Of a stretch of 13,892 nt of DNA, positions 7,100-13,700 are shown piece by piece. The stretch's first letter is position 1. Every line of letters starts with the position of its first letter. The translations under genes were made by a program, and so were the position numbers. Origin of the DNA: Anaerolineales bacterium. Its GTDB lineage: Bacteria > Chloroflexota > Anaerolineae > Promineifilales > Promineifilaceae. The notes under the pieces are model-generated. The model searched no databases and was not told where the DNA came from. It saw only the letters and a program-made list of their open reading frames with translations. The stretch covers positions 1-13,892 of the forward strand of contig JAGQGA010000073.1 in NCBI GenBank assembly GCA_020432595.1, read 5' to 3'.

Positions 7100-7870
7100 A
7101 TGAAAAAACCAACGACCTTCGTTATTGTGCCGACCTATAACGAAGCAGACAATTTGAATGATTTAATCTCGCAACTGCTGGCGCTGCCGGTCAATGTGGG
7201 CGTGGTTGTAGTGGACGACAATTCGCCCGATGGCACTGGGGCATTGGCCGATGCGTGGGCAGCGCGGGAGCCGGAGCGGGTGCATGTGGTGCATCGGGCG
7301 GGCAAATTGGGGCTGGGGACGGCCTATATTGCCGGGTTTAAAAAGGCACTTTACGATTTAGGGGCGCAGCGGGTGATGACAATGGATGCCGATTTTTCCC
7401 ATAACCCGCGCTATATTCCGGCCATGATTGAGATGAGCCAAAACAAGCACCTGGTGATTGGTTCGCGCTATGTGGCTGGGGGCGGGTCGCGCAACTGCAC
7501 CTGGCAGCGGGTTTGGCTGAGCCGGGGGGCAAATTTGGGGGCGCGGTGGCTGCTGGGGCTGAAAGCAGGGGACGCAACGGCCGGTTTTCGTCTCTACCGC
7601 CGTGAGGTGTTGGAGTCCATTCCCCTGGACGAAATCTTTTCCAGCGGCTACTCGTTTTTGGTAGAAATGCTCTTTTTATCGCAGCGGCGCGGCTGGCAAA
7701 TTGGCGAAGTGCCCATTATTTTTGAAGATCGCCGCAAGGGTACCACGAAAATTTCGCGTAATGAAGTGTTTAAGGGACAGTACACGCTTTTGCGGCTTTT
7801 TGCGCGGCGTTTACGTGGCGGGGAGCCACGGCGACCGGCGGTTCCCGTAACACCAGAGTTTCCAAACTAA
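7100..7870 (+). CDS. Polyprenol-phosphate mannose synthase-like GT2 glycosyltransferase (Dpm1 type)
   Basis: 256 residues, soluble GT-A fold, matching the Dpm1/Ppm1 catalytic domain in length. Motifs: VPTYNEADNL (10-19), VVVDDNSPDGT (36-46), KLGLGTAYIAGF (69-80), the metal-binding D96-A-D98 in MDADFSHNP, GSRYV, the TAGFRLYRR block and the C-terminal RRKGTTKI. The family moves mannose (sometimes glucose or another sugar) from a nucleotide sugar to a polyprenyl phosphate on the cytoplasmic face; the product is the donor for GT-C enzymes outside. No C-terminal membrane segment is present, unlike some bacterial relatives. The start is supported by GAGGG at 7086-7090 and a promoter just upstream. 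Its stop overlaps the next start (TAATG at 7868-7872), so translation is probably coupled. It contains a variant palindrome AACGGCCGGT at 7576. Confidence 0.9.
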   Translation: MKKPTTFVIVPTYNEADNLNDLISQLLALPVNVGVVVVDDNSPDGTGALADAWAAREPERVHVVHRAGKLGLGTAYIAGFKKALYDLGAQRVMTMDADFSHNPRYIPAMIEMSQNKHLVIGSRYVAGGGSRNCTWQRVWLSRGANLGARWLLGLKAGDATAGFRLYRREVLESIPLDEIFSSGYSFLVEMLFLSQRRGWQIGEVPIIFEDRRKGTTKISRNEVFKGQYTLLRLFARRLRGGEPRRPAVPVTPEFPN

Positions 7871-8778
7871 TGATTGATGTGGTTTGTAATTTATGCGGCC
7901 AGGACGACTGGGTGGTGCAGTTCCCAGCGACAATGAACGGCCGTTTACCCGATGTTTCGGCCTTTCGCTGCACCAGTGCCGAATACGGCAGCCACGCCCA
8001 AATCGTGCGCTGCAATCAGTGCGGCCTTGTTTATGCCAACCCCCGCTGGTCGGATGAGGAGTTGGTGGCTCTGTATGAGGCGGTGGAGGACAACACCTAC
8101 AGCGAAGAGCGCGAGGGGCGCGAGTTGACGTTTCGCAAACATTTGCAGGCGATGGAGCGGGTGGTGGGGCAGGCAAACGGCCGTTCGCTGCTCGATGTAG
8201 GAGCCTACATTGGCGTGTTTGTTGAAGTGGCGCAGCAGGCGGGGTGGAATGCCTACGGCGTGGAGCCATCCCAATGGGCCGTGGACGCGGCGCGGCGGCG
8301 CGGGCTGTCGCTCATTCAAGGCACGCAGGATGCTCCGGCACTGGCTGGTTGCCAATTTGACGTGGTGACGATGTGGGACGTGATTGAGCATGTGACCGAT
8401 CCTGGCGGCGAAATTGCCAAAGCGCGGCGGCTGCTCAAACCAGGCGGCTGGTTATTGCTCCATACAATGGACAGTGACAGCAAGCTGGCGCGGCTGATGG
8501 GGAGCCGTTGGCCGTGGCTGATGGACATGCACCTCACTTACTTTAGCCAGAAAACCTTAGCGGCACTGCTGGAAAAACACGGCTTCGAGGTGATATGGTC
8601 GGGGGCGCAGGGGCGCTATTTACGGCTGGGATATGTGGCGACGCGGATTGCCGGGCTAAATCGGCCGTTGGGGCGGCTGGCTCAGGCCATTGTTTACGGG
8701 CTACATTTGCAAGAAACGGCCGTGCCGCTCAACTTTGGCGATCTGTTTACCATTTACGCTCGCCATCGGCTAGAATGA
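7870..8778 (+). CDS. Class I SAM-dependent methyltransferase with N-terminal zinc ribbon
   Basis: 302 residues. The N-terminus holds two CxxC pairs (C6/C9 and C48/C51, the latter in CNQCGLVYANPRW), the zinc ribbon common in methyltransferases of glycan and polysaccharide clusters. The Rossmann methyltransferase domain follows: motif I LLDVGAYIG (107-115), GVEPS, the FDVVTMWDVIEHV motif and RRLLKPGGWLLL. Such proteins often methylate sugars or lipid-linked intermediates; the substrate here is unknown. It begins within the stop of the GT2 gene (1-bp overlap) and its stop overlaps the next start by 4 bp (ATGA at 8775-8778), so it belongs to the same operon. Two exact palindromes (7936, 8176) read as Asn-Gly-Arg; the second sits directly before motif I. 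A near-copy at 8715 reads Thr-Ala-Val. Confidence 0.87.
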   Translation: MIDVVCNLCGQDDWVVQFPATMNGRLPDVSAFRCTSAEYGSHAQIVRCNQCGLVYANPRWSDEELVALYEAVEDNTYSEEREGRELTFRKHLQAMERVVGQANGRSLLDVGAYIGVFVEVAQQAGWNAYGVEPSQWAVDAARRRGLSLIQGTQDAPALAGCQFDVVTMWDVIEHVTDPGGEIAKARRLLKPGGWLLLHTMDSDSKLARLMGSRWPWLMDMHLTYFSQKTLAALLEKHGFEVIWSGAQGRYLRLGYVATRIAGLNRPLGRLAQAIVYGLHLQETAVPLNFGDLFTIYARHRLE

Positions 8779-10280
8779 ACGCCAAAAAGCTGTTTTTGAT
8801 CATTTGGGGGCTGGGGCTGTTTGGCATGGGGGTGCGGGAGACGCTTGACCCCGATATGTGGTGGCATTTGCGGACGGGGGAAGCCATTTTGCGCGATGGC
8901 TGGCCCCAGCACGATATTTTTTCCTTCACGGTTCCCCATCACCCTTGGGTGACACATGAATGGCTGTCGCAGGTCATTATGTGGCTGGTTTATCGGGTGG
9001 GCGGGCTGCTGGGGCTAATGGTGTGGGCGGCCGTGCTGGTGGTGGCAACCTTTGCCGCGCTGCTGGCGGCGGCGTTGACCGCCTCGCGCCACAGTGGGAT
9101 GAGCCAACCCAAACAGCTTTATCTGCCAGCGTTTTTTGTTCTGTGGGGGGCGATTGCCTCGGCCATTGTTTGGGGGGCGCGGCCGCAGATGTTTAATTTG
9201 CTCTTTGGGGCGATCTTTGTGCTGCTGCTGGAGCGTATCCGGGCAGGGCATGGTGGCATAAGGCAAGGGTGGTGGCTGGTGGGATTAACGGCCGTTTGGG
9301 CCAATCTCCACAGCGGCTACCTCTTTGGCGTGGTGCTGCTGGCAACCTTCACTTTGTCCGAGGTGACGCAGCGGTGGCGGCAACCTGGCAATGGGGCGTT
9401 GATGGGCTGGCCGACGCTGCGCCGGTTGGCCTTGACGACGGTAGGCTGCTTTTTGGCGGCGGCGTTGAACCCCAGCGGCACGGCCATTTGGTTTTACCCT
9501 TTTGCCACGCTCGGCAGCGCGGCGATGCAAAGCTATATTCAGGAGTGGCAGCCGCCAACGCTGGGGGCGATTGAATTTTGGCCCTTTTTTGTGCTGTTGG
9601 TGCTGGTGCTGCTGCTGTTGCAGCGGGATGGGCGCAAACGTAGACGGCAGATGCCTGAGGTTGCAAAAACTTCCGAGGTCTGGGTATATCCAGCACCGTT
9701 TTGGAGTGATGGGGCGTTGGTGCTGGGAACGGCCGTTGCCAGCCTTGGCTCGGCGCGGCATATTCCGCTGTTTGTGCTGGTAGCGGTGCCTGCTGTTGTG
9801 AGATTGGTTGATTGGAGATTGGAGATTAGAGATGGTCGGTCGGCTAACGTTACCCGACATTGGATGAATATGGGGATTGTGGGAGTTGTGCTGTTGGTTG
9901 TAGGGGGATGGACGGCCGTTAAAGTGGCGGGTAACGAAGTGGCTATTGCCCAGCGGTATCCGGTGGCGGCGGTTGATTTTTTGCAGGCGCAGGGGTTGGT
10001 GCGTGGGTACAATAGCTATAATTGGGGCGGCTATCTGATTTGGCGCGGGCTGCCGGTGTTTGTGGATGGGCGGGCGGATGTGTATGGCGACCCTTTTTTG
10101 CAGCTTTATCGGCAAACATTTGAGGGGCAGGTGGGGTGGGAACGGCCGTTAGACGATTACGCCGTACAATATGTATTGATTGAGCGGGACGCGGTGTTGG
10201 CGCAGCTTTTGGCTACCAGCCCCCGCTGGACGGAAGCGTATCAGGATGAACTGGCGCAAATTTTTACGCGAACGCCCTGA
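8775..10280 (+). CDS. GT-C-like polytopic membrane glycosyltransferase (DPDMWWHL family)
   Basis: 501 residues with about ten predicted membrane helices. I take the ATG at 8775, which overlaps the previous stop by 4 bp and gives a normal start MNAKKLFLIIWGLGLF; the frame is open upstream to 8595 but only as a shadow of the methyltransferase gene. The first outer loop carries an acidic DPDMWWHLRTGE motif, the place where GT-C enzymes keep their catalytic or metal-binding acidic residues. Further features are NLHSGYLFG and a C-terminal soluble segment with SYNWGGYLIWRG and VFVDGRADVYGD. Such proteins are expected to transfer sugar from a polyprenyl-phosphate donor, made by the Dpm1-like enzyme upstream; acceptor unknown. 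It contains exact palindromes at 9287, 9728 and 10141, and a degenerate GATTGGA heptamer array at 9810-9830 in a loop between two helices. Confidence 0.78.
   Translation: MNAKKLFLIIWGLGLFGMGVRETLDPDMWWHLRTGEAILRDGWPQHDIFSFTVPHHPWVTHEWLSQVIMWLVYRVGGLLGLMVWAAVLVVATFAALLAAALTASRHSGMSQPKQLYLPAFFVLWGAIASAIVWGARPQMFNLLFGAIFVLLLERIRAGHGGIRQGWWLVGLTAVWANLHSGYLFGVVLLATFTLSEVTQRWRQPGNGALMGWPTLRRLALTTVGCFLAAALNPSGTAIWFYPFATLGSAAMQSYIQEWQPPTLGAIEFWPFFVLLVLVLLLLQRDGRKRRRQMPEVAKTSEVWVYPAPFWSDGALVLGTAVASLGSARHIPLFVLVAVPAVVRLVDWRLEIRDGRSANVTRHWMNMGIVGVVLLVVGGWTAVKVAGNEVAIAQRYPVAAVDFLQAQGLVRGYNSYNWGGYLIWRGLPVFVDGRADVYGDPFLQLYRQTFEGQVGWERPLDDYAVQYVLIERDAVLAQLLATSPRWTEAYQDELAQIFTRTP
9810..9830 (+). repeat. Heptamer tandem repeat GATTGGA (about 3 copies) inside a GT-C gene
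   Basis: GATTGGA GATTGGA GATTAGA, the third unit with one change, plus a loose AGATTGG just before (9801-9807). It encodes DWRLEIR (residues 346-352) between two membrane helices. It is the reverse complement of the CCAATCT unit in the next gene. Confidence 0.7.
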
Positions 10281-11838
10281 TTGGCTGTGGTTGGCACTGC
10301 TGGGGCTAACGCTGCAAGCGGCGTGGGCGTGGCGGCTGCCGCACCCGTCCTATTTTGACGCTTACTATTATGCCAGTAACGGGCAGCGGCTGGCCGAGGG
10401 CTATGGCTTTACCGAGCAAATTATTTGGCAATTTTTAGACGACCCGCAGGGACTGCCCACCCCCAGCCATACGTACTGGATGCCGTTGTCATCGCTGTTG
10501 GCAGCGGCAGGCTACACGCTTTGGCCAAGCTTTCGCGGGATGCAGCTTCCATTTTGGCTGCTGGCGGGGCTTATGCCGCTGCTGGCCTATGGTATAAGCT
10601 GGCGATTATCGGGTACGCGCTGGCAGGCGGTAACGGCCGCTTTGTTTACGGCATCAGGCGGTTTTTACAACACCTTTTGGAGCCAGCCTTCCACCTTTGC
10701 CCCGATTGCCTGGCTGGGCGGGGGGTGTTTGTGGGCATTGGGAACGGCCGTTTCCGACAACAAACGCCGCTATTGGCTTCTGGCCGGGCTGCTGGCTGGC
10801 TTGGCCCACCTGACGCGGGCCGATGGGGTGCTGTTTTTGCTGGTGGGGGTGTGGGTGTGGCTGTTGGGCTGGTGGCAAAAGCGGGCGAGACGGCGGGGAG
10901 ATGATGGCAACAGCGCGGCAAGTGGGGATAGCCAATCTCCAATCTCCAATCTCCAATCTCCAATCTCCCTCCTCCTCGGCTACCTCCTCATCATGTCCCC
11001 TTGGTTTTGGCACAACTGGCAGGTGCTAGGGCGACCGTTGCCCACCTCTGGCACACAAACCATGTTTCTGACCACCTACGATGATTTGTTTGCTTACGGC
11101 CGTTCCTTCACCCTTTCCAGCTATTTAGCCTGGGGCTGGCACAACATTTTGTGGTCAAAGCTGGTGGCATTGGGCGAAGCGGGACAACTGTTTGGGGCGG
11201 TGGCGTGCCTGATTTTTCTCACGCCGCTGGTGATTTGGGGGTGGTGGCGGTTGGCAAAACGGCCGTTTTCCCAGCCGTTCACCTGGTATACCCTCACCCT
11301 CTTTGCCGTCATGGTTTTGCTTTTCACCTTCCCCGCCGGGCGCGGCAGCTTGCTGCATTCTTCGGCGGCCATGTGGCCGTGGCTAATGGCGCTGGCGGCG
11401 GCGGGGCTTGGTTTTGCCGTGGATTGGCGCACAACGCGCTGGCCGCACCCGAACCCGGAGCAGATGAAGCGGGTTTATGCCGGGCTGTTTGTGGCGGTGG
11501 CGCTGGTGATGACCACAGTCATTGGCTGGCTGCGAATGCCAGAGCGTGATTATGTGGCGTTGTTTGAACAGGCGGCGGGGATGGTGCCGGAAACGGCCGT
11601 TGTCATGGTTGGCAACGCTCCCGGTTTCTACTATCACACCGGTCTGTCCGCCATCACCATTCCCAACGAGCCGCCCGACGTGCTGCTGGCGGTGGCGCAG
11701 CGGTATGGCGTGACCCATTTGCTGCTGGACAAAGACACCCCGCTGCCGCTTCGCGATCTGTATCATGGGGAAGACGCGGCTGGTTTTGTGCTGGAGGCAT
11801 CGCTGGAAACGGCGAATTTGTATCGAGTAGAGAAATAG
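10246..11838 (+). CDS. GT-C-like polytopic membrane glycosyltransferase (PMT/ArnT-related)
   Basis: 530 residues, multiple hydrophobic helices, with a soluble C-terminal part of about 90 residues. The start is probably the ATG at 10246 (MNWRKFLRERPDW), overlapping the preceding gene by 35 bp; upstream codons in frame shadow that gene. Outer loop 1 has SYFDAYYYASNGQRLAEG, typical of PMT_2-like enzymes with the catalytic Asp, then HTYWMPLSSLL, and later LTRADGVLFLL. It would use lipid-linked sugar on the outer face of the membrane. A cytoplasmic, Arg/Asp-rich loop holds a five-copy CCAATCT array (10932-10966) read in frame as SPISNLQSPIS. Exact palindromes lie at 10743, 11258 and 11592, with near-copies at 10632 and 11095. 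Its TAG stop (11836-11838) is the outer end of an inverted-repeat element, so its original C-terminus may have been different. Confidence 0.78.
   Translation: MNWRKFLRERPDWLWLALLGLTLQAAWAWRLPHPSYFDAYYYASNGQRLAEGYGFTEQIIWQFLDDPQGLPTPSHTYWMPLSSLLAAAGYTLWPSFRGMQLPFWLLAGLMPLLAYGISWRLSGTRWQAVTAALFTASGGFYNTFWSQPSTFAPIAWLGGGCLWALGTAVSDNKRRYWLLAGLLAGLAHLTRADGVLFLLVGVWVWLLGWWQKRARRRGDDGNSAASGDSQSPISNLQSPISLLLGYLLIMSPWFWHNWQVLGRPLPTSGTQTMFLTTYDDLFAYGRSFTLSSYLAWGWHNILWSKLVALGEAGQLFGAVACLIFLTPLVIWGWWRLAKRPFSQPFTWYTLTLFAVMVLLFTFPAGRGSLLHSSAAMWPWLMALAAAGLGFAVDWRTTRWPHPNPEQMKRVYAGLFVAVALVMTTVIGWLRMPERDYVALFEQAAGMVPETAVVMVGNAPGFYYHTGLSAITIPNEPPDVLLAVAQRYGVTHLLLDKDTPLPLRDLYHGEDAAGFVLEASLETANLYRVEK
10932..10966 (+). 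repeat. Heptamer tandem array CCAATCT x5 inside a GT-C gene
   Basis: Five perfect consecutive CCAATCT units. As 7 is not a multiple of 3, a gain or loss of one unit would shift the reading frame; the array is now in frame. It lies in a cytoplasmic loop (residues about 229-241) just before a membrane helix. Confidence 0.9.
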
Positions 11839-11965
11839 GGCGCAGCTTTGCCTGATTAAACTGATTTTTAAGATCAGCCACAATAAAAGGCGTTGTCATT
11901 CCCACGAAAGCGGGTATGACACTTGGATAGCGATGGTCAGGCAAATCAGGAGAATCTGCGTCCTA
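11836..11965. mobile_element. 130-bp MITE-like inverted-repeat element bounded by TA
   Basis: The left end (11836-11864, TAGGGCGCAG...CTGA) and the reverse complement of the right end (11937-11965, TAGGACGCAG...CTGA) match at 22 of 29 positions without gaps; an exact internal core pair TTTGCCTGA (11847-11855) and TCAGGCAAA (11937-11945) also exists. Both outer ends are TA, which would fit a TA target duplication of the IS630/Tc1-mariner type. Inside lies a second hairpin, TGTCATTCCC...ATGACA (11894-11921), of a common dispersed type. No open frame for a transposase is present. Its first three bases are the stop codon of the preceding GT-C gene. Element identity is inferred from structure alone. 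Confidence 0.5.
11894..11921. repeat. Dispersed hairpin repeat (TGTCATTCCC...GCGGG-ATGACA type)
   Basis: TGTCATTCCCAC pairs with GCGGGTATGACA with two mismatches around a short A-rich loop. The reverse strand reads VIPAFVGMT, the familiar trace of a hairpin repeat found between genes in many bacteria. No T tract follows, so a terminator role is weak. Confidence 0.65.
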
Positions 11966-11984
11966 AGTTCTGATAACGTTGTTT

Positions 11985-13490
11985 ATGAGAATTTGGCGGA
12001 ATTGGCGATTTTGGCTGTTGCTGTTGGCGGTGGCGGTAGGAATGTCACTTTTTTTGCTGGCGGCTCAGTCGGCTGGCGGGCTGGGCTTTCCCCTGGATGA
12101 TGCCTGGATTCACCAAACGTATGCGCGGAATGTGGGGATAAACGGCCGTTGGGAATACACTCTTGGTCAACCCAGTGCCGGTTCCACCGCCCCGCTGTGG
12201 ACACTGCTGCTGGCCGTCGGCTACCTGCTGCGGCTACCCCCGTTGCTGTGGGCCAATTTGCTGGGTGGCGGGTTGCTGTTGGCAATTGGCTGGCTGGGAA
12301 TGCGGCTGTGGCGGCAGCTTTGGCCGGAATGGGCGCGGTTTGATTGGGCAGTGGGGGTGGTGCTAGTTTTGACCTGGCCGCTGCTGTGGGCTGCGGCCAG
12401 CGGCATGGAAACCTTGCTCTTTACTGCCCTAGGCTTATTCATTTGCGACCGTTATCTGACAAAACCTGACTTGTCGCCCCTGCTAGGTCTGTTATCTGCT
12501 CTCCTCATTCTGGTGCGCCCAGACGGATTGGTGCTGCTGCTTACCCTCATTCTCCTCCAAACCCTACACCCTACACCCTACACCCTACGCCCCCTACTTC
12601 TTTTTGCTCTGGCTTTCCTCCTTCCTCTCATTCCCTACTTTTCCTTTAATATGTGGAGCGGCGGCCAGCTTTGGCCGACGACGTTCTATGCCAAACAGGC
12701 GGAATATGCGCCGCTGTTGGCGCAGCCGCTGCTGTGGCGGCTGTGGCAGGTGGCGATGGTGAGCTTGGGTGGGGTGGCGACCGGGCGTGGCATGAGCAGT
12801 GCCCATTTGCTGCTGCTGCCAGGTGTTTTTGTGACTGTGTGGCGGTGGTTGCAGCAGCGACGTTGGCAACCGTTTTTGCTGTTGCTGTGGGCGGGGGGGC
12901 ATGTGGTGCTGTATGCCTGGCGGCTGCCGTTGGTCTATCAACATGGCCGCTATCTGTTGCCGACGGTGCCGGTTTGGGTGCTGTTGGGGTTGGCAGGGTG
13001 GGGTTGGCTGTTGGGGGGAAACGGCCGTTTCTTCCGCATCCTGCGCCAAACGGCCGTTCTCAGCTTTGCCATTGTGCTGCTGTTTTTCCTGCTGCAAGGG
13101 GCTGTGGCCTATGGGCGGGATGTGGCGTTTATTGAGGGGGAGATGGTGGCGGCGGCGCGGTGGCTGGCAGTTAATACGGAGCCGGACGTGCTGGTGGCGG
13201 CGCACGATATTGGGGCGATTGGTTATTTTGCCGAACGGCCGTTGCTCGATTTAGCCGGGCTGCTTTCGCCGGAAGTCGTGCCACTGCTGTCGGACGGGGC
13301 GGCACTGGTTGAGTATGCGCTGGCAGCGGGGGCAGGTTATTTGGTGACGGCTCCGGGCTGGCCGTATCGAGCATTGGGGGAGCGGGGAACGGCCGTTTAC
13401 CAAACCGACTTTGCCTGGACACGAGAGCAGGGTTGGGAAAATACGGCCGTTTATCGGCTGGGCGTTGCCCCCAAATCAGCCGATAATTGA
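11985..13490 (+). CDS. GT-C-like polytopic membrane glycosyltransferase (LDDAWIH family)
   Basis: 501 residues with about ten hydrophobic segments. I use the ATG at 11985 (MRIWRNWRFWLLLL); a TTG at 11979 is in frame but less likely, and neither has a clear ribosome site. The first outer loop has FPLDDAWIHQTYARN followed by PSAGSTAPLWTLLLA, the pattern of GT-C arabinosyl-/mannosyltransferase relatives with a paired acidic motif. LVRPDGLVLLL and YQHGRYLLPTVPV are also typical. The C-terminal soluble part has DVLVAAHDIGAIGYFAERPLLDLAGL. It would be the third sugar-transfer step of the cluster; donor and acceptor are not known. It may be transcribed by read-through from the upstream operon across the 130-bp element. 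It carries exact palindromes at 12141, 13020, 13049, 13234 and 13388, a near-copy at 13442, and an ACCCTAC heptamer array at 12561. Confidence 0.8.
   Translation: MRIWRNWRFWLLLLAVAVGMSLFLLAAQSAGGLGFPLDDAWIHQTYARNVGINGRWEYTLGQPSAGSTAPLWTLLLAVGYLLRLPPLLWANLLGGGLLLAIGWLGMRLWRQLWPEWARFDWAVGVVLVLTWPLLWAAASGMETLLFTALGLFICDRYLTKPDLSPLLGLLSALLILVRPDGLVLLLTLILLQTLHPTPYTLRPLLLFALAFLLPLIPYFSFNMWSGGQLWPTTFYAKQAEYAPLLAQPLLWRLWQVAMVSLGGVATGRGMSSAHLLLLPGVFVTVWRWLQQRRWQPFLLLLWAGGHVVLYAWRLPLVYQHGRYLLPTVPVWVLLGLAGWGWLLGGNGRFFRILRQTAVLSFAIVLLFFLLQGAVAYGRDVAFIEGEMVAAARWLAVNTEPDVLVAAHDIGAIGYFAERPLLDLAGLLSPEVVPLLSDGAALVEYALAAGAGYLVTAPGWPYRALGERGTAVYQTDFAWTREQGWENTAVYRLGVAPKSADN
12561..12588 (+). repeat. Heptamer tandem array ACCCTAC x4 inside a GT-C gene
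   Basis: Four perfect ACCCTAC units, read in frame as TLHPTPYTLR (residues 193-202) in the loop between two membrane helices. The unit sequence differs from the CCAATCT arrays of the two preceding genes, but the period (7) and the location (inter-helix loop) are the same. Confidence 0.9.
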
Positions 13491-13563
13491 TGAATGGAGC
13501 GTGAAAAGATAGTTTTCGTAAGGGAAAAAGGAACTAAGGTACCATAGGATTTGGACATGCTGC

Positions 13564-13618
13564 CTTGTTTGGGTTTTGCTTTTCATGGTATACTGCCACC
13601 AACTTGTCCCAAACAAGT
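13564..13618. promoter_or_regulatory. Inverted repeats overlapping the response regulator promoter
   Basis: CTTGTTTGGG (13564-13573, covering the -35 box) is the exact reverse complement of CCCAAACAAG (13608-13617) beyond the -10 box; centres are 44 bp apart. The right copy also forms a local hairpin, ACTTGT (13602-13607) with ACAAGT (13613-13618). The arrangement fits a looped operator pair or a start-site hairpin; a regulator is not known. Confidence 0.45.
13565..13594 (+). promoter_or_regulatory. Promoter of the terminal response regulator gene
   Basis: TTGTTT (13565-13570), an 18-base spacer ending in TGG, and TATACT (13589-13594) make a sigma70-like promoter with an extended -10. Transcription would start near 13601, giving a leader of about 100 bases. 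Confidence 0.55.
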
Positions 13619-13700
13619 GGTACACAAATGAGAGCTAAATGTGACCAATGTTTGTACAAAACCTGCATAGCAAAATTATACGCAAAATAAAGAGGTTACA

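Larger units (their letters stand above)
4063..13451. repeat. Highly iterated palindrome AACGGCCGTT (22 exact copies, about 9 near-copies)
   Basis: Exact copies start at 4063, 4687, 4888, 5095, 5169, 5401, 5638, 6871, 6969, 7936, 8176, 9287, 9728, 10141, 10743, 11258, 11592, 12141, 13020, 13049, 13234 and 13388. Near-copies with one or two changes start at 5807, 7024, 7576, 8660, 8715, 9911, 10632, 11095 and 13442. The core CGGCCG is nearly always kept, and flanking A and T often extend it to AAACGGCCGTTT. Copies occur in genes on both strands and in spacers. The pattern resembles the cyanobacterial HIP1 repeat in behaviour, not in sequence. Confidence 0.95.

Noticed and set aside
9285..10115. 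276-residue minus-strand open frame over the first GT-C gene
   Set aside because: Rich in His, Gln, Pro and Arg, the typical antisense of a GC-rich membrane protein gene; no motif recognised.
10932..10966. CRISPR-like array
   Set aside because: Units are 7 bp, contiguous, without spacers, and inside a coding frame; this is a tandem repeat, not a CRISPR.
11654..11944. Minus-strand frame reading VIPAFVGMT and IVADLKNQFN
   Set aside because: This is the translation of the dispersed hairpin and the inverted-repeat element, a familiar source of spurious proteins.
12594..13205. 203-residue minus-strand open frame over the third GT-C gene
   Set aside because: Same antisense bias (Gln/His/Pro/Arg) opposite a well-supported membrane protein.
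4063..13451. DNA uptake sequence of the Neisseria or Haemophilus type
   Set aside because: Those uptake motifs are not perfect palindromes and no competence gene is seen here. It remains possible at genome scale but has no support in the window.
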